64,000 bases of DNA from Galdieria partita (lineage: Eukaryota > Rhodophyta > Bangiophyceae > Galdieriales > Galdieriaceae). Made by a program: the position numbers and the translations under genes. The DNA lies in the NCBI GenBank assembly GCA_025991245.1, contig BQMJ01000054.1, positions 1-64,000 on the forward strand, given 5' to 3'. The notes under the pieces are model-generated. The model had not been told where the DNA came from and searched no databases. It saw only the letters and a list, made by a program, of their open reading frames with translations. Shown in pieces: positions 10,900 to 23,052 of the stretch (position 1 is its first letter; every line of letters begins with the position of its first letter).

Positions 10900-13800
10900 A
10901 AGCGTGTATTCATTCACGGACGCTAGACTTCTACGAAAATAAAATTTTAGCAACCGCACCCACCAGTATGAAGATCGATCGTTCAAGTAAACAAGGCATC
11001 AAGAATAAAATATTCATGTCTTGCTCAATTTTGCTTTGTAACGTAGGAAGATCCTGGAATATCTTGCACATATATAGGAATGTTGCTCAGTAGAGTAACT
11101 TACTATGCTGAAAGAATCGCTGTCTAAAATGAGCAATGTATTTATAAATTCTTGGACAGTTGTCAGTTTGTATACTTTGTATTTGTCAGGCTTTTTATAG
11201 AATTATACGTTGTATAGTTGATTGTGATTTCCCAATAGAAAGACGGGCCTATTTAAGTGCACACAGTAATACTATTCAAACAATATACTTTCCAAAACTG
11301 TGTCTCACAAACTGTCAACTGCTGAGTATTTATAGACTTGAGCACAAAAGACTACGGTAGCTATTCCAAACATACACTATGCCGACGAGTTTCGAGGCCT
11401 CTCTTTTGTGAAAGTTTTTCCCATCAGACACTCTTTTTCTTCCAAGTTTTGTTTCGAATTTGCATCCTTCAAGTGACCTCGTCAAGTAAGTTTAGCAAAC
11501 AACGACGTAAAGATGCTTCAAAGTGGGTGTACAAACTCTGTTCACGTCCGTTTTCGAAACAGCAACTCACAGTTGAACTGCGCAGTTCAGTTGCCACGAG
11601 CCAATCTCCCCTCTCCACTCGGACAATAGATTCTCAATAGACAAAAACTGACAATGACAGAAATCGTTTTTGTGAAGAACCGAAGAGAATCAACCCAGAA
11701 TATACTCCGAATGTTACAAACGATCTTGGTGATTGTTCCACAAGAGACAGTCCTCATCTTTTGTTCACAGGACAACAATTAGTAGTACAATTCACTTGGA
11801 AAAACCAAGTTACATTGGAAGACTAGAGTGGGACAAGGATTCAAGGTCAAAGTCTACTTGGAGCCTTTGTGCCCACTGGTTCCCCACTACTCCGCAGGGT
11901 CAACGTCTCCAAACAGACTAACAAACAGACTAAAAACAAAGGATCAACGACTCTCGAACAGAACCTACGTTGCATTCGACAAGAACTTGGAAGCGACTTA
12001 GAGGTTCAAGCCAAGTTGTTGACAGGAAACGAACAAACCAAACAGGGCCTTGGTTGGTATTTCAAAAAGTGCGAAGTCATAAAACTTCAAAAATTTTTTC
12101 GTACTAAAAAGTCGTCCTCTACTTATATTTTCATAAAAAGGAACAATTTTATCCACTTCAAAACAGATGGTAACAAAGCAACTACAGCCACAGTTGAGCA
12201 AAACAACCACAAAAGGAAGATTGGGAATAGTTATGTTGAAGAGCTCTTTGCTCTGCCTGTTCCAATCAAAGCAATCCTCTCATGTCTCCTCTTTAGTTGG
12301 ATAAGAGACTTTAAATGGTCAGAAACTCACAAATAAAGGAACTGGTTGTTTGAAGAATACAAGAATCAAATCAGAATGTCCTTCGAGTGCTACAAAAGAC
12401 CTTGATGAGTGTGACACAAAAGAAGATTCACAACAACAATTCACAAGACTTTGTAGTATACTTCGACTTGAAAAACCGAGTTACACTACAAGACTGTATA
12501 GGGAGCAGGGGTTCAAACTTAAAAAACAATTGGAACTTTTTATACCGACTTTTATTTTTATAGCACTCTACATAGTAAGAAACGCCTATAAAGTTACCAG
12601 AAAGTGAAGAGCGACAGTTTTCAACAAGGATCCAAGTTGAGATACGTTCAACGTGAACTTGGACTAAAGACACATATTTTTCAATATTTATGGAACTCAA
12701 GTTTCAAGTCACTGAAAGTTTACGACCGATACTAGCAGGTCTTGGATGGCAAAGTTTGGTCTCGAAGAGTTTCACGTTGAAACCCACTGCTTAATGCTTT
12801 AGGCATTATTGTCGAAATTTATCTTTTGCTGTTAGGCAGTATTATTCCACTGAAGCGGAATTATTTTACTTTGTTCGAATCTTGAATCTTTACATATCAC
12901 AATGCTACTCTCCAACAAAATGAATTAAGTAAATACGTAGTTTCTTTTGTGCTTCTATTTTATGCTTGAATTGTTGTTTGATTCAAAATTCATCTGTCTA
13001 TGGTCCCGATTCTACTATATTTATATCCGTTCGGGCAAGTATATCGAACGAATTTGAGTCGAAGCCCAATTCTTATTTATAAGGGTGTTTCGAATCCATT
13101 TTAAATAGAAAAACCTTTACAATTGTCGATTGTCAAATTCATTCGAGTTGAATCATTTCTGTAAGCTCCAAGTACACAATAATTATTTCCCGTTGGTGAC
13201 ACTAAAATGGCCATGATGAAGATAATGATGGCTATTACACTGGTAGTCTTGTTGAATTCCCTAAAAGATGAACTTTGTGTTCTGGATGAAACATTTTAAG
13301 TCTCTTTTTTATCTATTCTCAGCAGGGTTAAACTAAGAATCACTTTGTAGTCTTCTCAATATGTACCCTTATAAATTTTCTTGTTCAATTTTTATTTAAG
13401 AGTAATTGAATTAAGAGATTCATTCATCAGCTAGGCTACTTTGTTATATATTGAAAAACAGTTGATTCTTTGTTCCTGTTTTTTGTAGTACAACTGTCTT
13501 CCTTCCTTCTGTGTTTAGAAATAAAGTTGGACTATAGTTTGAATTCCATTCTTTCTCAGTGGCTTCTCCTTGTATAGTATGATGATCTCCATTGTGCAAT
13601 CTCTTGGCCCTTTTTTGTTGTTACTTTTTGCAACTTTTCACTATTCGAAAAAACCAATAATTTCCCAACAATACTTGATCTTTTGAATAAAATTTATCAA
13701 TCAACAGAATAATTCAAGTAAACTCTTTTTGAATAATAACTCATTGAACGGGTCATGTCCTCCTTTCCTTTACCACATTCATTTTTTTGCATACATTCTT

Positions 13801-16800
13801 TACATATCGCGGATATCGATAAAGGGAACCAAATGAAAAAATAGAACTTGTGTGATTGACAAAACTCAATGAATTGTGTTGGCAGATTTGGTTTCAAACT
13901 ATTTCCCAAAACAGCTTTAGAATGTGAAATGTTCATCAAATTTGATACATCTTTGAAAGAATCCTTTTTATTTCATCTCATGCACTCAATCCTTTTCTAG
14001 ACAACTTGTTTCGAAGACAATATCTTTCAAGATCTCTGCACTTTGTCAGTTCAACATACACTAGTCTACCTGATCATATTGTTCAAGGTTTGGTTTCGTA
14101 GATAATACTTGGTCCCCTGCTTTGGTTTTGAAAATACTTTGGATATTTACCAAAGGTTCAATTTAGTCTTTGCTTTTATGTTTTGGCTAATCTTAGTGAA
14201 ATAAACTTTTCCATAAGTATGTATATACAACTCGTTCAGGTAAAAAGGTGCCGATAATCACTGCTACAAATTATCCTCTTTTACACTATTCTCATCTAAA
14301 GAACCAAGAATTCTCAAAGCAATGGTAGTTGTTTCCAAAGAATCTCCCTTTATCGATCGTAATCAACCTCTCCCTTCAAAATGTTTCTGCAGATAAATCA
14401 CTTTTGAACTCTGTTGTTAACCAACCACAAAGTTCAAACCTAGTGGCTACGAAGTTACGACCAAAACAACCCAGGTTTAAATAGTATCCAAAAAAAGAAA
14501 AACTTTCTAGTCTATTCTCAAGATGTTTCTCGTTGAAATTCAAAAAAGTTTTCATAGACATACTTTATCCGCTTTGAAGCGGGTTGCATAACACAACTAT
14601 TAGCTCCTGTTCTCAACCAATAAGTTCTAACGAAAGAACGTTTCGAAGAGCTTAGAAAGGAGGTGGTATGAAAGGGTGCCTTTAAAAGGTACAAACTATA
14701 TCGTATCTTGTATACTTGTAGAGAAATTTCCAAAAGAACCTTGCACTCGAGAGTTCAAAAGACTGTTGATGCTCTATTCTTTCTATTGAGGCAAATGTAT
14801 CGTTGGAATTCAGTTACAGACTTTCCACTGTTGTACCTGATAATTCAGAATTCGTGAAAGTAACGAGAAAAAAACTGGAGAGTTAATAGAATTGGATTTG
14901 ACTTGTTGTTGACAAGGAGTTTTTCTTTGATCTCACAAGCCCAAACAGAACACGTTGAGTTTTAAGATGGTTAGATTCCAAATTGTTTGAATTGTAAACA
15001 CTTGGTTAACGTTTTGTGAATCAAACGTTTTCAACAATTCCAGCTATACCTGTGGTTGGGTTAAATAAGGACTCCAAAAGAGTGCTGATTACAGTTGTCA
15101 AGAAGGGAGTTTTTCCCATACCCTAGGATGCTATCATAGAAGAATGTAGTGAGGAATGTGAATCAATCCTTATGTTGCTGAATTCTACCCTGCGTTTTAT
15201 TTTTGTGAAACAAGGATCAAGAAATCCTAGACATATGGACGGTAACTAGTACAAGCAACTTTTACTGAGATTTTCTCGAAGGTGTACTTTGAAGCAGACG
15301 GTGACTTTAGCAAAGTCAACGATAGTATATAGTGTCACAAAATTCAGCAGTCAACAACCGACCATCCTGAAAGGGTTCCAAGAATAGATAAGACCAAATG
15401 AGTTGTACAGTCATTGCTTCCAAAGAAAAATTCTTTTTTGCTCTAACAAAACTTGTAGAATGCTACAAGAGAAGAAAGCAACAACAACTCAATGAGATAC
15501 TTTTAAAGTATACAAAGTACTTTAGCAAGACAAGAAGCAAGATTCCAAGTTACCAATTCGACTTGAATTTCCATTCTCATCTCACAGTTACTCTGAAAAC
15601 AACGCATCAAATCTACAACAATTTTGTTAGAAACTTCACTGTCTCGACAAAACTAAAATTCTGACAGTATCCAAAAATATTTCAAATTGTAAAGCCAAAT
15701 CCACTTGTTCAACCTTTGAAACTTGGATTCTCAAAGGAGGAGAGTAAATGTTTCAATGCCCATAGCTCAGAATTGTGAACATCATACTATCAATAACTTT
15801 CGATTGAGACTTCTTTCTTGCAGCGAGTAACGAAAGTCGCAAGCTCTGATAAATTGGTGTGTTCCATTGCCTCTTTCATAAAGTGTACGAAAATTTTGAA
15901 CTCAAAGGTAACTTTGCACGATATCACCTTGAGTAGTTGAATTATTTTCAGCCAGTCGTTCAAAGTTCACATATATTCGACAATGTTCGATTAGATAGGT
16001 GAAGTATCCACAAGGATAGATTTCAAAAGTAGACAAAGTGTGACCCTTCAAAGAAAGCATTGAGTTGAATGGATTCTTTCTCTCGTCTGTATTGGATAGC
16101 AATCTTTGATGTCTAGTACTGTGAAGATTCTTTTGTAGACAATTGAACTTCTTTTAATCTAGTGGAGGTCTATATAGTCTGGCTGGTGGAGAAAAGACAA
16201 GCAATGGAATAGTTTAAACTGGAAGAGTGGAAAACAAGTATTAAAATCTCAGAGTATCTAAATTTTCCTTATCCGGAAGCACTGTTGATTTCAAAATATC
16301 TCTCAAGTCAATGAAAGAAATTATTCAATCATAAAATATGTTTCTCAAGAAGTCACCTCAAGTTCATGTATGTATTCTTTCTCTAATCAACTCCATATCA
16401 ATGTTCCATAGGAAACAAAGAAACACTAGATTTTTTGTTTAAATTCTAAAACATAGTTGTGACACAAATTATACAAACTATACAACTCTACAAATTGCAA
16501 AACTTGTTTTTTACTATTGAGACAAAATTGGAAGGTCGTGTTGGTTTGTGACACAATTTGATTGAAGATCATCAATTGATTCTCAAAGGATGATTAGTGA
16601 AACGCCTTTAAATATGTCCAGAGAGTTGGTTAGATACGAAAAAGTAGCTTGTCTTAAAACGACTCAGAGCACCGATTAGGTTTGCTAGCAGTTGAATCTA
16701 GATCTCAACTAAATTTGTAATACAGCAATAGACTTCATGAAGACATACAGTGTCATTGACTGTTCAAATTGAAGTATATACAACTATAGTTCGTCTTTTT

Positions 16801-17658
16801 CACTTTCACAAGAGTCTCTCAATAGACAAAAGTTGGCATATGGACATTGCAAACTATTCAACGAACAAAAGACATAGCTGAGAATCTGCTTGGATCACTG
16901 CAAAATATCTTCAAAGCGGAGTTTCAACCCTATTTCACAAGACTCTGTATAGCAATTCCGTAATAAAACTACTTTCAAACAACACCCCATCAAATAACGC
17001 TGACTTATAGCAGACTTTATTGGATCAATTACTAAAACTCCGTGCAAATTCCGAATCTTTTATCAAGGCACTATTCTCGAAACACACACAGCTAGTTTTC
17101 ACTCAAAGACCAGAAACTACAAAGCAAGTCGTCTCGTTAGAAGTGTTTTTCGCAGAGGTACTTAGTATTAGAGAATCCAAGGAGTCACTACACATTTGAG
17201 AGAAAAACAGTGTTCAAAACGAAACTTGGACTGTCAAAAAGAATTCAAACTGAGGTATAACTAGTAAAGTTCCATCTGTACAGCCTAAACAAAGTCCTCC
17301 TTGGAAAGTGCCAACAACAAATTTCGAAGCAAGCTTTATATCCATTAAAGTGATAAACACACTAAACGAAACAAGCAAACAAACTATCTTCTGAAGATGA
17401 CTAAGTTTCCAAATATGTTTTTCTCCCACTGTAACCATACAAAGTTCTGGAAGTGAGTTAACAAGTTATCTGTATCCACTGTGAAATAAATTCACTTTGT
17501 CGAAAAAGAAGCAACAAAGTCATCTGCAAGCCGAACAAAAATATTAGCTCTTATACATAAACTATGTAATACTTTTATTCGTACAGAACAACAACTTTAC
17601 ATTTGAGATTCAATTTGTTGTTGGTGGTTGGTTGCGGCGGTTGTTGTGAGAGTACAGA
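10900..17658. other. Gene-free subtelomere with diverged duplicated tracts
   Basis: The base composition is slightly richer than further left, and many short open frames occur on both strands, but none resembles a protein family. A tract at about 11750-11840 recurs at about 12440-12510, sharing ACAACAATT, CTTGRAAAACC and GAGTTACA-type segments. A shorter version, TTCACAAGACT plus flank, appears again near 16938. These may be relics of a duplicated gene family or non-coding repeats; the sequence does not decide. Confidence 0.5.
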
Positions 17659-20292
17659 ATGGACGTCTTCTCTTTTAAAAGTGTTAAACATCCCCTTGTC
17701 AATCGTGAGTCCGCAGTGTTGCAAGTTATAGAAGCTTTTCAAGCCTCTCATCTTTGCGATAAGAATGGTTTCTCTGGAGTACAACGGCCACACGTTTCTA
17801 TCGCGCCCCAAATGTATGGGAGTGGCAAAAGCACGTTCGGCCAAAACTTCCAAACGTTTGTATCGATCAACAAAGAGTTTTTGTTGCACTATTTAGGTAA
17901 AATGGGTCTCCCTGGTATTGCAAAAGGGTACAATATAGGAGAACGTTCTCTAGACGCACTATTAAACGAGACTTTATATGTTGTGTTGAATCTTCTCGAT
18001 GTTCCTGACGGGAATCGCTTTCGAACTACGCTTTTTGAATGGATAAGCAAGGAGGCACTTGCCCAGTTTCCAAACGGTGCAGATCTACTTTCTCAAGTTC
18101 TTTCCTGTATTGGTAGTCCAAAGGAATGGTTTCAGAAACTCTTACAAGTCACCAAGAAACGTTATTTATATCTGTTTATTGATGAAATTGGAGCTTTGGA
18201 AGGAGACAAATTCACCATGTTTAAGGATTTGATGGTTACACAAAGAGGAAATCGAGTGCACAACGTCTATTGTTCTTTTTTTGGAGTCTTATCAACAATT
18301 TTACGTCAACCTTTTGTAATTTGTGTTTTGGCAGGGAGATCAGATGCTGTCGTAACTAGTCAACGAGATGCCCTTACTTCCCCAGTCATTTTATCCTTTC
18401 TTCGTTTAGATCCTTTTTCAGAAGCAACTGTCAAGTACTTTATACAAAATACCACTTATGACGATGAACCTATTCTAAAAATATTATTTCCTAGTCATCC
18501 TGAGGGACACGATTGGTTCTTCAAACAAGTATATGATTATACAGGTGGTGTTCCTTACTATGTTGTTCATGTTTTAAATGAATTGGGAAACAAATGTGAA
18601 CGTTGGAATAGTTTTTGTGATCTTTCAGAGGATGAAATGAAAGAGAAAATGGAGAAAATTGCTCCGAATCTCGTAGTAACTCTTTCTCGTATGACACCCG
18701 AATCAATGATTGTTTTTTCTTCAATGCTTCTTGCGAGTATATTTGAATTTCGTATTCCAAAGAGAGAGACTCTATTTGGTGGTTTAGGAAGTTATCCTGA
18801 ATATGTTTTGGATATTGCCAACCATTTCGGTTTTTATTATGTGAGTTGCTCGAGAAATGAACAAGACGAAGCAAGCAGGACACCCTTTGGATTCAGAAAT
18901 GAAACATTTTTCAAGTTGGTTTTTCCAAAGATTGTACTAAAGCATATTCAATCGCGATATCGGAATATTCCTCCTTTTCGTTTTGTTTGTAGTTTGTTTT
19001 CATCGATCAGTCGATTGGATTCACTTTCTAGTCGTGGTTTCAAATTTGAAATTATATTTACTCTTATTCTTTATGTTCGATGGTGTTTCTGTTCCAAACT
19101 AGGAGAATTGAGTATATTTCGACATAGTTTTGTCGAACATATATCAATAGAATCTACTGAAACCATTGACAGTTTAAAAGTGGATCCTATTCCCAATTAT
19201 GTTCCAGCATTTAGTTCGACAGTGAGTAGAATCCATAGTGCTAACGGAGCAACTTACCATATCAATACTTGGAAACCATTTTTTGAAAAGTATTTATCAA
19301 AAGATGGAATATTTGTTCCTATTCGACAAAACTCCAATGGACCTGAGGTTCTTATTCGAGTCACAGATATGAAAGACAATTCTTTCCTTGCTATTCAAGA
19401 TGAATCTTCTTCAGAGCAAACACCGATGGAGACTGAAACCACCAAGAAGAGAGTATATTTGATAGGTATTACATTGAAATGTTTTCAATTGTCAAGTTCT
19501 GGTGTTGGACGTTCAATGATTAAGGCAGAAGTTGCCAAATTTTTACATCCAGTGGCGTCACAGCTTGAATTGGAACAGAATGATTTAACAGCCATTCAGT
19601 TGATTGTAAGCAACAAGTATACTGAAGAAGTTTCCAGACAATTTCGTGATAATCAGAATTGGATATTGAATAGTGGAGTTTATTATGAAGACAATAATAA
19701 TAATATTGTTTACAGTTCTATCAACTCTGAGATACAACCACAGAATATACGAGAAGAATGGTTATGGATACCTCCTCATTGTCAAGTTGTAGTATGTTCA
19801 ACAACATCTTTGCAAACCTTTTTAGGTCGCAAGGCTAGTGAAGAACTTGAAAGAGTGTTTGGAGACAATGTTGGATGGTTGGAACAACTGAAACCACTTT
19901 ATGATTTGTTGAGCAATTCGTTTGTAGATTTACTAAGACGTATTCCATTTGAAGAATATGAAAGGAATAGTGGAATGATGGAAAGAAGAAGTACTCGTCC
20001 AAGGATGGATATGAATGTGATGCAAGTGGAAGATACTAGAGGAGAATCAACTATTTCTGTTCCGAGCTCAGTGCAAGTTTCTTTTGACTGGATGAACTTT
20101 TTGAAAGTATATTGTCATTTAACTGAGGAAGAATCAACTCAATGTTACGAATGTCTATGCAAGTTTTCGGAGCGAGACATGGGAGTCATAGACTCGACCA
20201 TATTAGAGCAGATGGGTATTGATGATTCCTTGTTACGAGTCAAAGTTGTTGCTGGTATGAGAACTTATATAAAAGATAGGCAAAGTACCTGA
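17659..20292 (+). CDS. STAND/AAA-like P-loop ATPase with C-terminal SAM domain
   Basis: This is a single-exon protein of 877 aa. It carries a Walker A motif GSGKST at residues 54-59, a Walker B motif YLYLFIDEIG at about 169-178, an AGRSD sensor-like motif near 225, and TGGVPYYV at about 295-302. The last matches the GxP motif of STAND and archaeal-type ATPases. The middle has no recognisable domain. Residues about 805-870 look like a SAM domain (DWMNFL...LEQMGI...). This is the first gene from the telomere, separated from it by 17 kb of repeats, and it has no intron although most neighbours do. Galdieria is known to carry an expanded archaeal-like ATPase family; membership of this gene in it is inferred. 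Substrate and role are unknown. Start: first ATG of the open frame. Confidence 0.8.
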   Translation: MDVFSFKSVKHPLVNRESAVLQVIEAFQASHLCDKNGFSGVQRPHVSIAPQMYGSGKSTFGQNFQTFVSINKEFLLHYLGKMGLPGIAKGYNIGERSLDALLNETLYVVLNLLDVPDGNRFRTTLFEWISKEALAQFPNGADLLSQVLSCIGSPKEWFQKLLQVTKKRYLYLFIDEIGALEGDKFTMFKDLMVTQRGNRVHNVYCSFFGVLSTILRQPFVICVLAGRSDAVVTSQRDALTSPVILSFLRLDPFSEATVKYFIQNTTYDDEPILKILFPSHPEGHDWFFKQVYDYTGGVPYYVVHVLNELGNKCERWNSFCDLSEDEMKEKMEKIAPNLVVTLSRMTPESMIVFSSMLLASIFEFRIPKRETLFGGLGSYPEYVLDIANHFGFYYVSCSRNEQDEASRTPFGFRNETFFKLVFPKIVLKHIQSRYRNIPPFRFVCSLFSSISRLDSLSSRGFKFEIIFTLILYVRWCFCSKLGELSIFRHSFVEHISIESTETIDSLKVDPIPNYVPAFSSTVSRIHSANGATYHINTWKPFFEKYLSKDGIFVPIRQNSNGPEVLIRVTDMKDNSFLAIQDESSSEQTPMETETTKKRVYLIGITLKCFQLSSSGVGRSMIKAEVAKFLHPVASQLELEQNDLTAIQLIVSNKYTEEVSRQFRDNQNWILNSGVYYEDNNNNIVYSSINSEIQPQNIREEWLWIPPHCQVVVCSTTSLQTFLGRKASEELERVFGDNVGWLEQLKPLYDLLSNSFVDLLRRIPFEEYERNSGMMERRSTRPRMDMNVMQVEDTRGESTISVPSSVQVSFDWMNFLKVYCHLTEEESTQCYECLCKFSERDMGVIDSTILEQMGIDDSLLRVKVVAGMRTYIKDRQST

Positions 20293-21270
20293 GTTTTTTA
20301 TATCCAAGTTTCGCTTACTTTTGATTTTCTCTGTCACACTTTATGATCTTTATAGAGTTGAATGCATGTGGAGGATATGACAAAGTTGTCAGTTGTTCAC
20401 TTCTTATATAATACTCAACATCTTGTAGTGTATCATACAGGAGAATGACTTGGAAGACACAAGTTCATTTGTTTCAACATTTATATCTCTTTCTCTGAAA
20501 GTATTTCACATATGGTATTCGCTATTTGAACTATGCAATATTCTCTTTTTTTGACTGAAATGGTTCTCGTGACGATATCTCTCAAGCCCTTTGGTCTCTG
20601 TTGTGCTACCCTTTATGGAAAAGAACAGTTACTTTGATCAACCGAAATTGACAAAAACAGCATAAAACAAGTTTCTATTTTCTATTGCGGTTGTAAAAAA
20701 GTGACAAAGAGATCAAGCTGCAGTGGAAACTATTCCGATTGGGACCTCTATTCAAGGTTTCCTCGAGTGGGCTTGAATAACATCTCTTTATCTAGATAGT
20801 TCAAGATATTTGTACAAGATTATTTGTGAAAACTTAAAGCGCTATAAACGAGGTCTTTGAAAACTGGTATCTTCCAAGAGAGAGACACACACAGGAGTCA
20901 AAGTAGTAAAGTACAACTGCAGAGAAAAGTACCTCATTGCAAAGACCAAACACAGATGTCTCCAAATACTATGCTACAAGGTGATATATCTACCTCTTTT
21001 GATCTCGCATATCTACTATGAATACAAGAGTCGTTCTCGATAGAGATATATCTCGTTCTTAAAGCCTAATAACTGTTGAATACAACAGCTGGAAAGGTTT
21101 TCGGACGAACGAAGACACATCACAAGCTTCTGCTCAACATATGTTTCAAAGACACTCTTTCTGAATTCAACAACAGAAAGTACAACACCCGATGCACAAG
21201 TATAGAACTAGGTGTCCTTTGGAATATCCTTTTTGACGTGGCCCCAAAAACAATCGTTCATTGACAACTT
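20293..21270. other. Intergenic region, nothing recognised
   Basis: These 978 bp lie between two plus-strand genes. Short open frames near 21076-21264 show no conserved features. The stretch presumably holds the ATPase 3' end and the promoter of the coiled-coil gene. Confidence 0.5.
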
Positions 21271-23009
21271 ATGAATCAAGATGTATGGAAACGAGAGCTT
21301 TCATGCAAAATATCTACACTGTTGCATAATATAGAAAGTTCAAAACATTATGTCACTGAAACTTGGAACTCTGGTTGCTCTCTACAAGAACTCATGAAGA
21401 AGGGTGAGGAATTGTGTTCTAGTTGGACCTCTAGAATACAAGAACTGGAAGAAGAAACCGTACGATTACGAAAAGAAGCCAATCGTTGTCACTCCAAAAT
21501 ATATCAGTTGGAAGAACAACTAGAAGAATCCCGTGTAGAAGAACAGACTATGCGTGAAAACTACGAGTCAGAGACCTATAAGAGGAAACAAACTGAATAT
21601 AGACTCCAACAAATAGAAAAGCAGCTAAAAACTCAGAAAGAAACTCTACAAAGGGAAACTTTAGAAAAAGATAGTGCTTTAGTACAAATTCAAACGTTAC
21701 AGTTAGAAATTGAAAACTTGAAGAACAGACTTTGTACTAGTGAGACAGAATACAAGTGGCTTCAGAACGATTTTATTTTGCTCGAGCAATCACGAGATGA
21801 AGCACTGCAACACTTATCAAGAGCGAAAAAGGAATTGAAAGACTATAGAGAGTGGAGAAGGCATTTTGAACAAAATTATGAGAGTATTCAAATGCGTTTA
21901 GAGTCCATGTGTGAAGAAATGAAGCAGTTGCAATGGAAATTGGATAAAGCAGAGAATTTACAGGACGGTTCTGAATATTTACAAGTGCAAAGCGAGGATA
22001 CTGGGAATGCTGACTTAGCAATGGGAATGGACAAGGGCGATATTGATTCTCGGTCCAGCAAGGTAGGAATCCGTATAAGAAAAGATAATCATCTCTTTGT
22101 ATAAGATTTTGTTTTATAGGAATCTTCCGAATGCGAAAGTTGCTTATACAAGTTGGATACTCTTGTGCAACGTGTTTCTTCTCTATCTTTAGAAGATAGA
22201 AATGAAGTAAAGTGTCCTATGTGTGAACAGATGAGAAATGTTCAAGACAATTTACAACATGAGAATGAAGAATTGCGAAAGAAATTGGAGCGAGCAACCT
22301 TGTCCATGGAAGAATTATTGCAAGAGTTGGAGAATAAGGAATATTCCGAATGGACTTGCGGGCTGCAGAATGCTTTGGATGATGCTATGATTATTATAAA
22401 AGGAGAAGTATGCATTTTAGTTTCATGTTGCTTGGAGTTGTTACTTTTCTACTTCTGTAGGTTATAACTTTGGATCAGCAAGGAATGGCAAATATTTCAA
22501 AGATGGTTTCCAAGTTGGAAGCTTACCATGCTTCTTTGAGAAAAGATCCTAATCATTTATTCAAAGTTGCCCATGCCATCATTAAAAAGTCTATTGTAGA
22601 TGTACAGTATCAGCCTTCCAAACCAGGCGAATTGTGGCAAGTTAATGATGAGTCTCTACAAAAGATTCGCGAACATGACAAAGTTTACTTGTTTCGACGT
22701 TTACAGGTACCTTATATATCTACAGTTTGTATTAGGAAATGATTGATGATCTTGCAATTGCAAACAGGAACTTGTTATTGCTTATGATAATATGGACAAA
22801 GTAGTTCGTGATGATTTGACAACTGCAAAAGAAATAGTAAGTTGGATGAACAGTTCGACGCTAACACTGAACTGAAAACAAAGATTGTCAATGCACGAAT
22901 TCTTTTAAAGTTAGCTCGTCTCTGCAAGAAAGCATTGGTCAATCGAAAGGGAGATAGGAAAATTTCTAAAAATTCGCAAGTGAATGACACAAAACTTTGT
23001 ACGTCCTAA
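21271..23009 (+). CDS. Coiled-coil protein with paired CxxC motifs
   Basis: The family is not recognised. Exons read as 21271-22062, 22120-22407, 22461-22706 and 22768 onward. The first ~230 residues are a long E/K/Q/R heptad-rich coiled coil. Exon 2 has two CxxC pairs (CESC and CPMC, about 30 residues apart) that could bind zinc, followed by more coiled coil. The last part is unclear. The frame from 22768 stops near 22876, but a well-coded second frame (LDEQFDANTELKTKIV...) runs from about 22839 to a TAA at 23007-23009. The two join if a 17-nt GTAAGT...CAG segment at 22837-22853 is an intron, if exon 3 splices directly to 22854, or if one base is missing. A GTGAAT donor near 22980 could instead extend the gene to 23078, overlapping the CSK 3' end. 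Confidence 0.65.
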
Positions 23010-23052
23010 TTATTGTCTTATGAAATCTTACAGTATGGACAATCAATTGGGC

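Noticed and set aside
11338-12336. Several overlapping open frames of 60-155 codons
   Set aside because: They overlap on both strands, show no protein-family features, and lie in diverged repeats.
17575-17889. 104-codon minus-strand frame at the start of the ATPase gene
   Set aside because: It is antisense to the Walker A region of a clear protein and has no features of its own.
18521-18883. 120-codon minus-strand frame inside the ATPase gene
   Set aside because: Shadow of the 877-codon frame on the other strand.
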